Part shown: positions 5,315-5,668 of the stretch, piece after piece | Numbering within the stretch: position 1 is the first letter of the stretch | Layout of the letters: each line of letters opens with the position of its first letter | From: an uncultured Lachnospiraceae bacterium | GTDB taxonomy: Bacteria > Bacillota > Clostridia > Lachnospirales > Lachnospiraceae | Assembly: GCA_902783935.1 (NCBI GenBank) | Contig: CACZTA010000239.1 | Span: 1-5,668 of the forward strand | Length of the DNA: 5,668 bases | Reading direction: 5' to 3' | The notes under the pieces: model-generated | The model's database searches: none | Told to the model about the DNA's origin: nothing | Seen by the model: only the letters and a program-made list of their open reading frames with translations | Program-made: the position numbers and the translations under genes

Positions 5315-5668
5315 ATGGTTTATCAGCGCATATGTCTCCGCTGCATGAAAGAAAAAGAAAACAGCAGTGATATCTGTCCGTACTGCGGGCGGAATCCTGC
5401 TGATTACCAGGTGAGGTCTTATGTGCTGCAGCCGTTTACAGTGCTCCACGGAAAGTACCTGATCGGCGAAGTGCTGGGTGCGGGAGGATTCGGCATCACG
5501 TACGTGGCCCTCGACATGGCGCTTGAGCGGCGCGTTGCCATAAAAGAATTTTATCTTCAGGGGAGCATGTACCGGCAGAGCACGAGTTCCTCTGTTGTCA
5601 CGGCCCTGAACAGCGACCAGTATCACGAAAAGATGCTGGAGATCAACAGGGTTAAATTCGAAGAGGAA
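5315..5668 (+). CDS. Ser/Thr protein kinase with N-terminal zinc ribbon, N-terminal part
   Basis: Open to the window edge; 118 residues are visible. CLRC (Cys7, Cys10) and CPYC (Cys21, Cys24) form a zinc ribbon. The kinase domain starts near residue 43: the Gly-rich ATP loop LGAGGFGITYVA (54-65) and VAIKEF (74-79) with the catalytic Lys77 are intact, so the N-lobe looks active. The GGFGITY version of the loop is typical of a bacterial Hanks-type kinase group. The HRD and DFG motifs, and any membrane or sensor domain, lie downstream. It should phosphorylate Thr/Ser on partners, probably including the linkers of the FHA proteins (inference). ATG 5315 is preceded by AAAGGGA at 5303-5309 (5 bases away), and an in-frame TGA at 5294 rules out a start further upstream. 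The 64-base gap before it is the longest in the window but shows no convincing promoter or terminator, so co-transcription is likely. Confidence 0.92.
   Translation, partial: MVYQRICLRCMKEKENSSDICPYCGRNPADYQVRSYVLQPFTVLHGKYLIGEVLGAGGFGITYVALDMALERRVAIKEFYLQGSMYRQSTSSSVVTALNSDQYHEKMLEINRVKFEEE

Noticed and set aside
1..5668. Type VI or type VII secretion locus
   Set aside because: Kinase/phosphatase/FHA sets accompany such systems, but no structural or ATPase component is present in this window, so the assignment cannot be made here.

Overview
The window holds seven genes, all on the + strand and tightly packed (gaps of 16, -22, 51, 14, 46 and 64 bases). They look like one operon that continues past both edges. 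Strong AGGAGG-type ribosome binding sites, ATG starts, a moderate to slightly high GC content (judged by eye, not computed) and the protein style suggest a Gram-positive anaerobe of the Clostridia, perhaps Lachnospiraceae-like. That placement is inference; no rRNA or taxonomic marker is present.

Layout: (1) 1-234, C-terminal end of a PP2C-type Ser/Thr protein phosphatase. (2) 251-892, small protein with an N-terminal Cys motif, a disordered linker and a degenerate FHA domain. (3) 871-2925, membrane protein with signal peptide, VWA domain, two Ig-like repeats, one transmembrane helix and a C-terminal FHA domain. (4) 2977-3609, zinc-ribbon protein with a short, catalytically dead kinase-like domain. 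(5) 3624-4481, DUF4234-like membrane domain fused to FHA. (6) 4528-5250, paralogue of gene 2 with an intact FHA domain. (7) 5315 to the edge, start of an active-looking Ser/Thr protein kinase with an N-terminal zinc ribbon.

Taken together this is a phospho-threonine signalling module: a writer (kinase, gene 7), an eraser (PP2C, gene 1), four FHA proteins that could read the mark (genes 2, 3, 5 and 6, of which gene 2 has probably lost binding), and a pseudokinase that may act as scaffold or regulator. Two readers are membrane proteins, and one of them carries an exported VWA adhesion or sensor domain, so the module probably links the cell surface to a cytoplasmic phosphorylation circuit. Genes 2 and 6 carry repeated Asp-x-Val-Thr-type motifs in their linkers that could be the kinase's targets and the FHA domains' ligands. 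The parts resemble the kinase/phosphatase/FHA control unit of type VI secretion and the VWA/PP2C/kinase TerY-P triad, but no secretion or tellurium-resistance gene is visible here, so what the module controls cannot be told from this window. No RNA gene, mobile element, CRISPR array, promoter or convincing terminator was seen.
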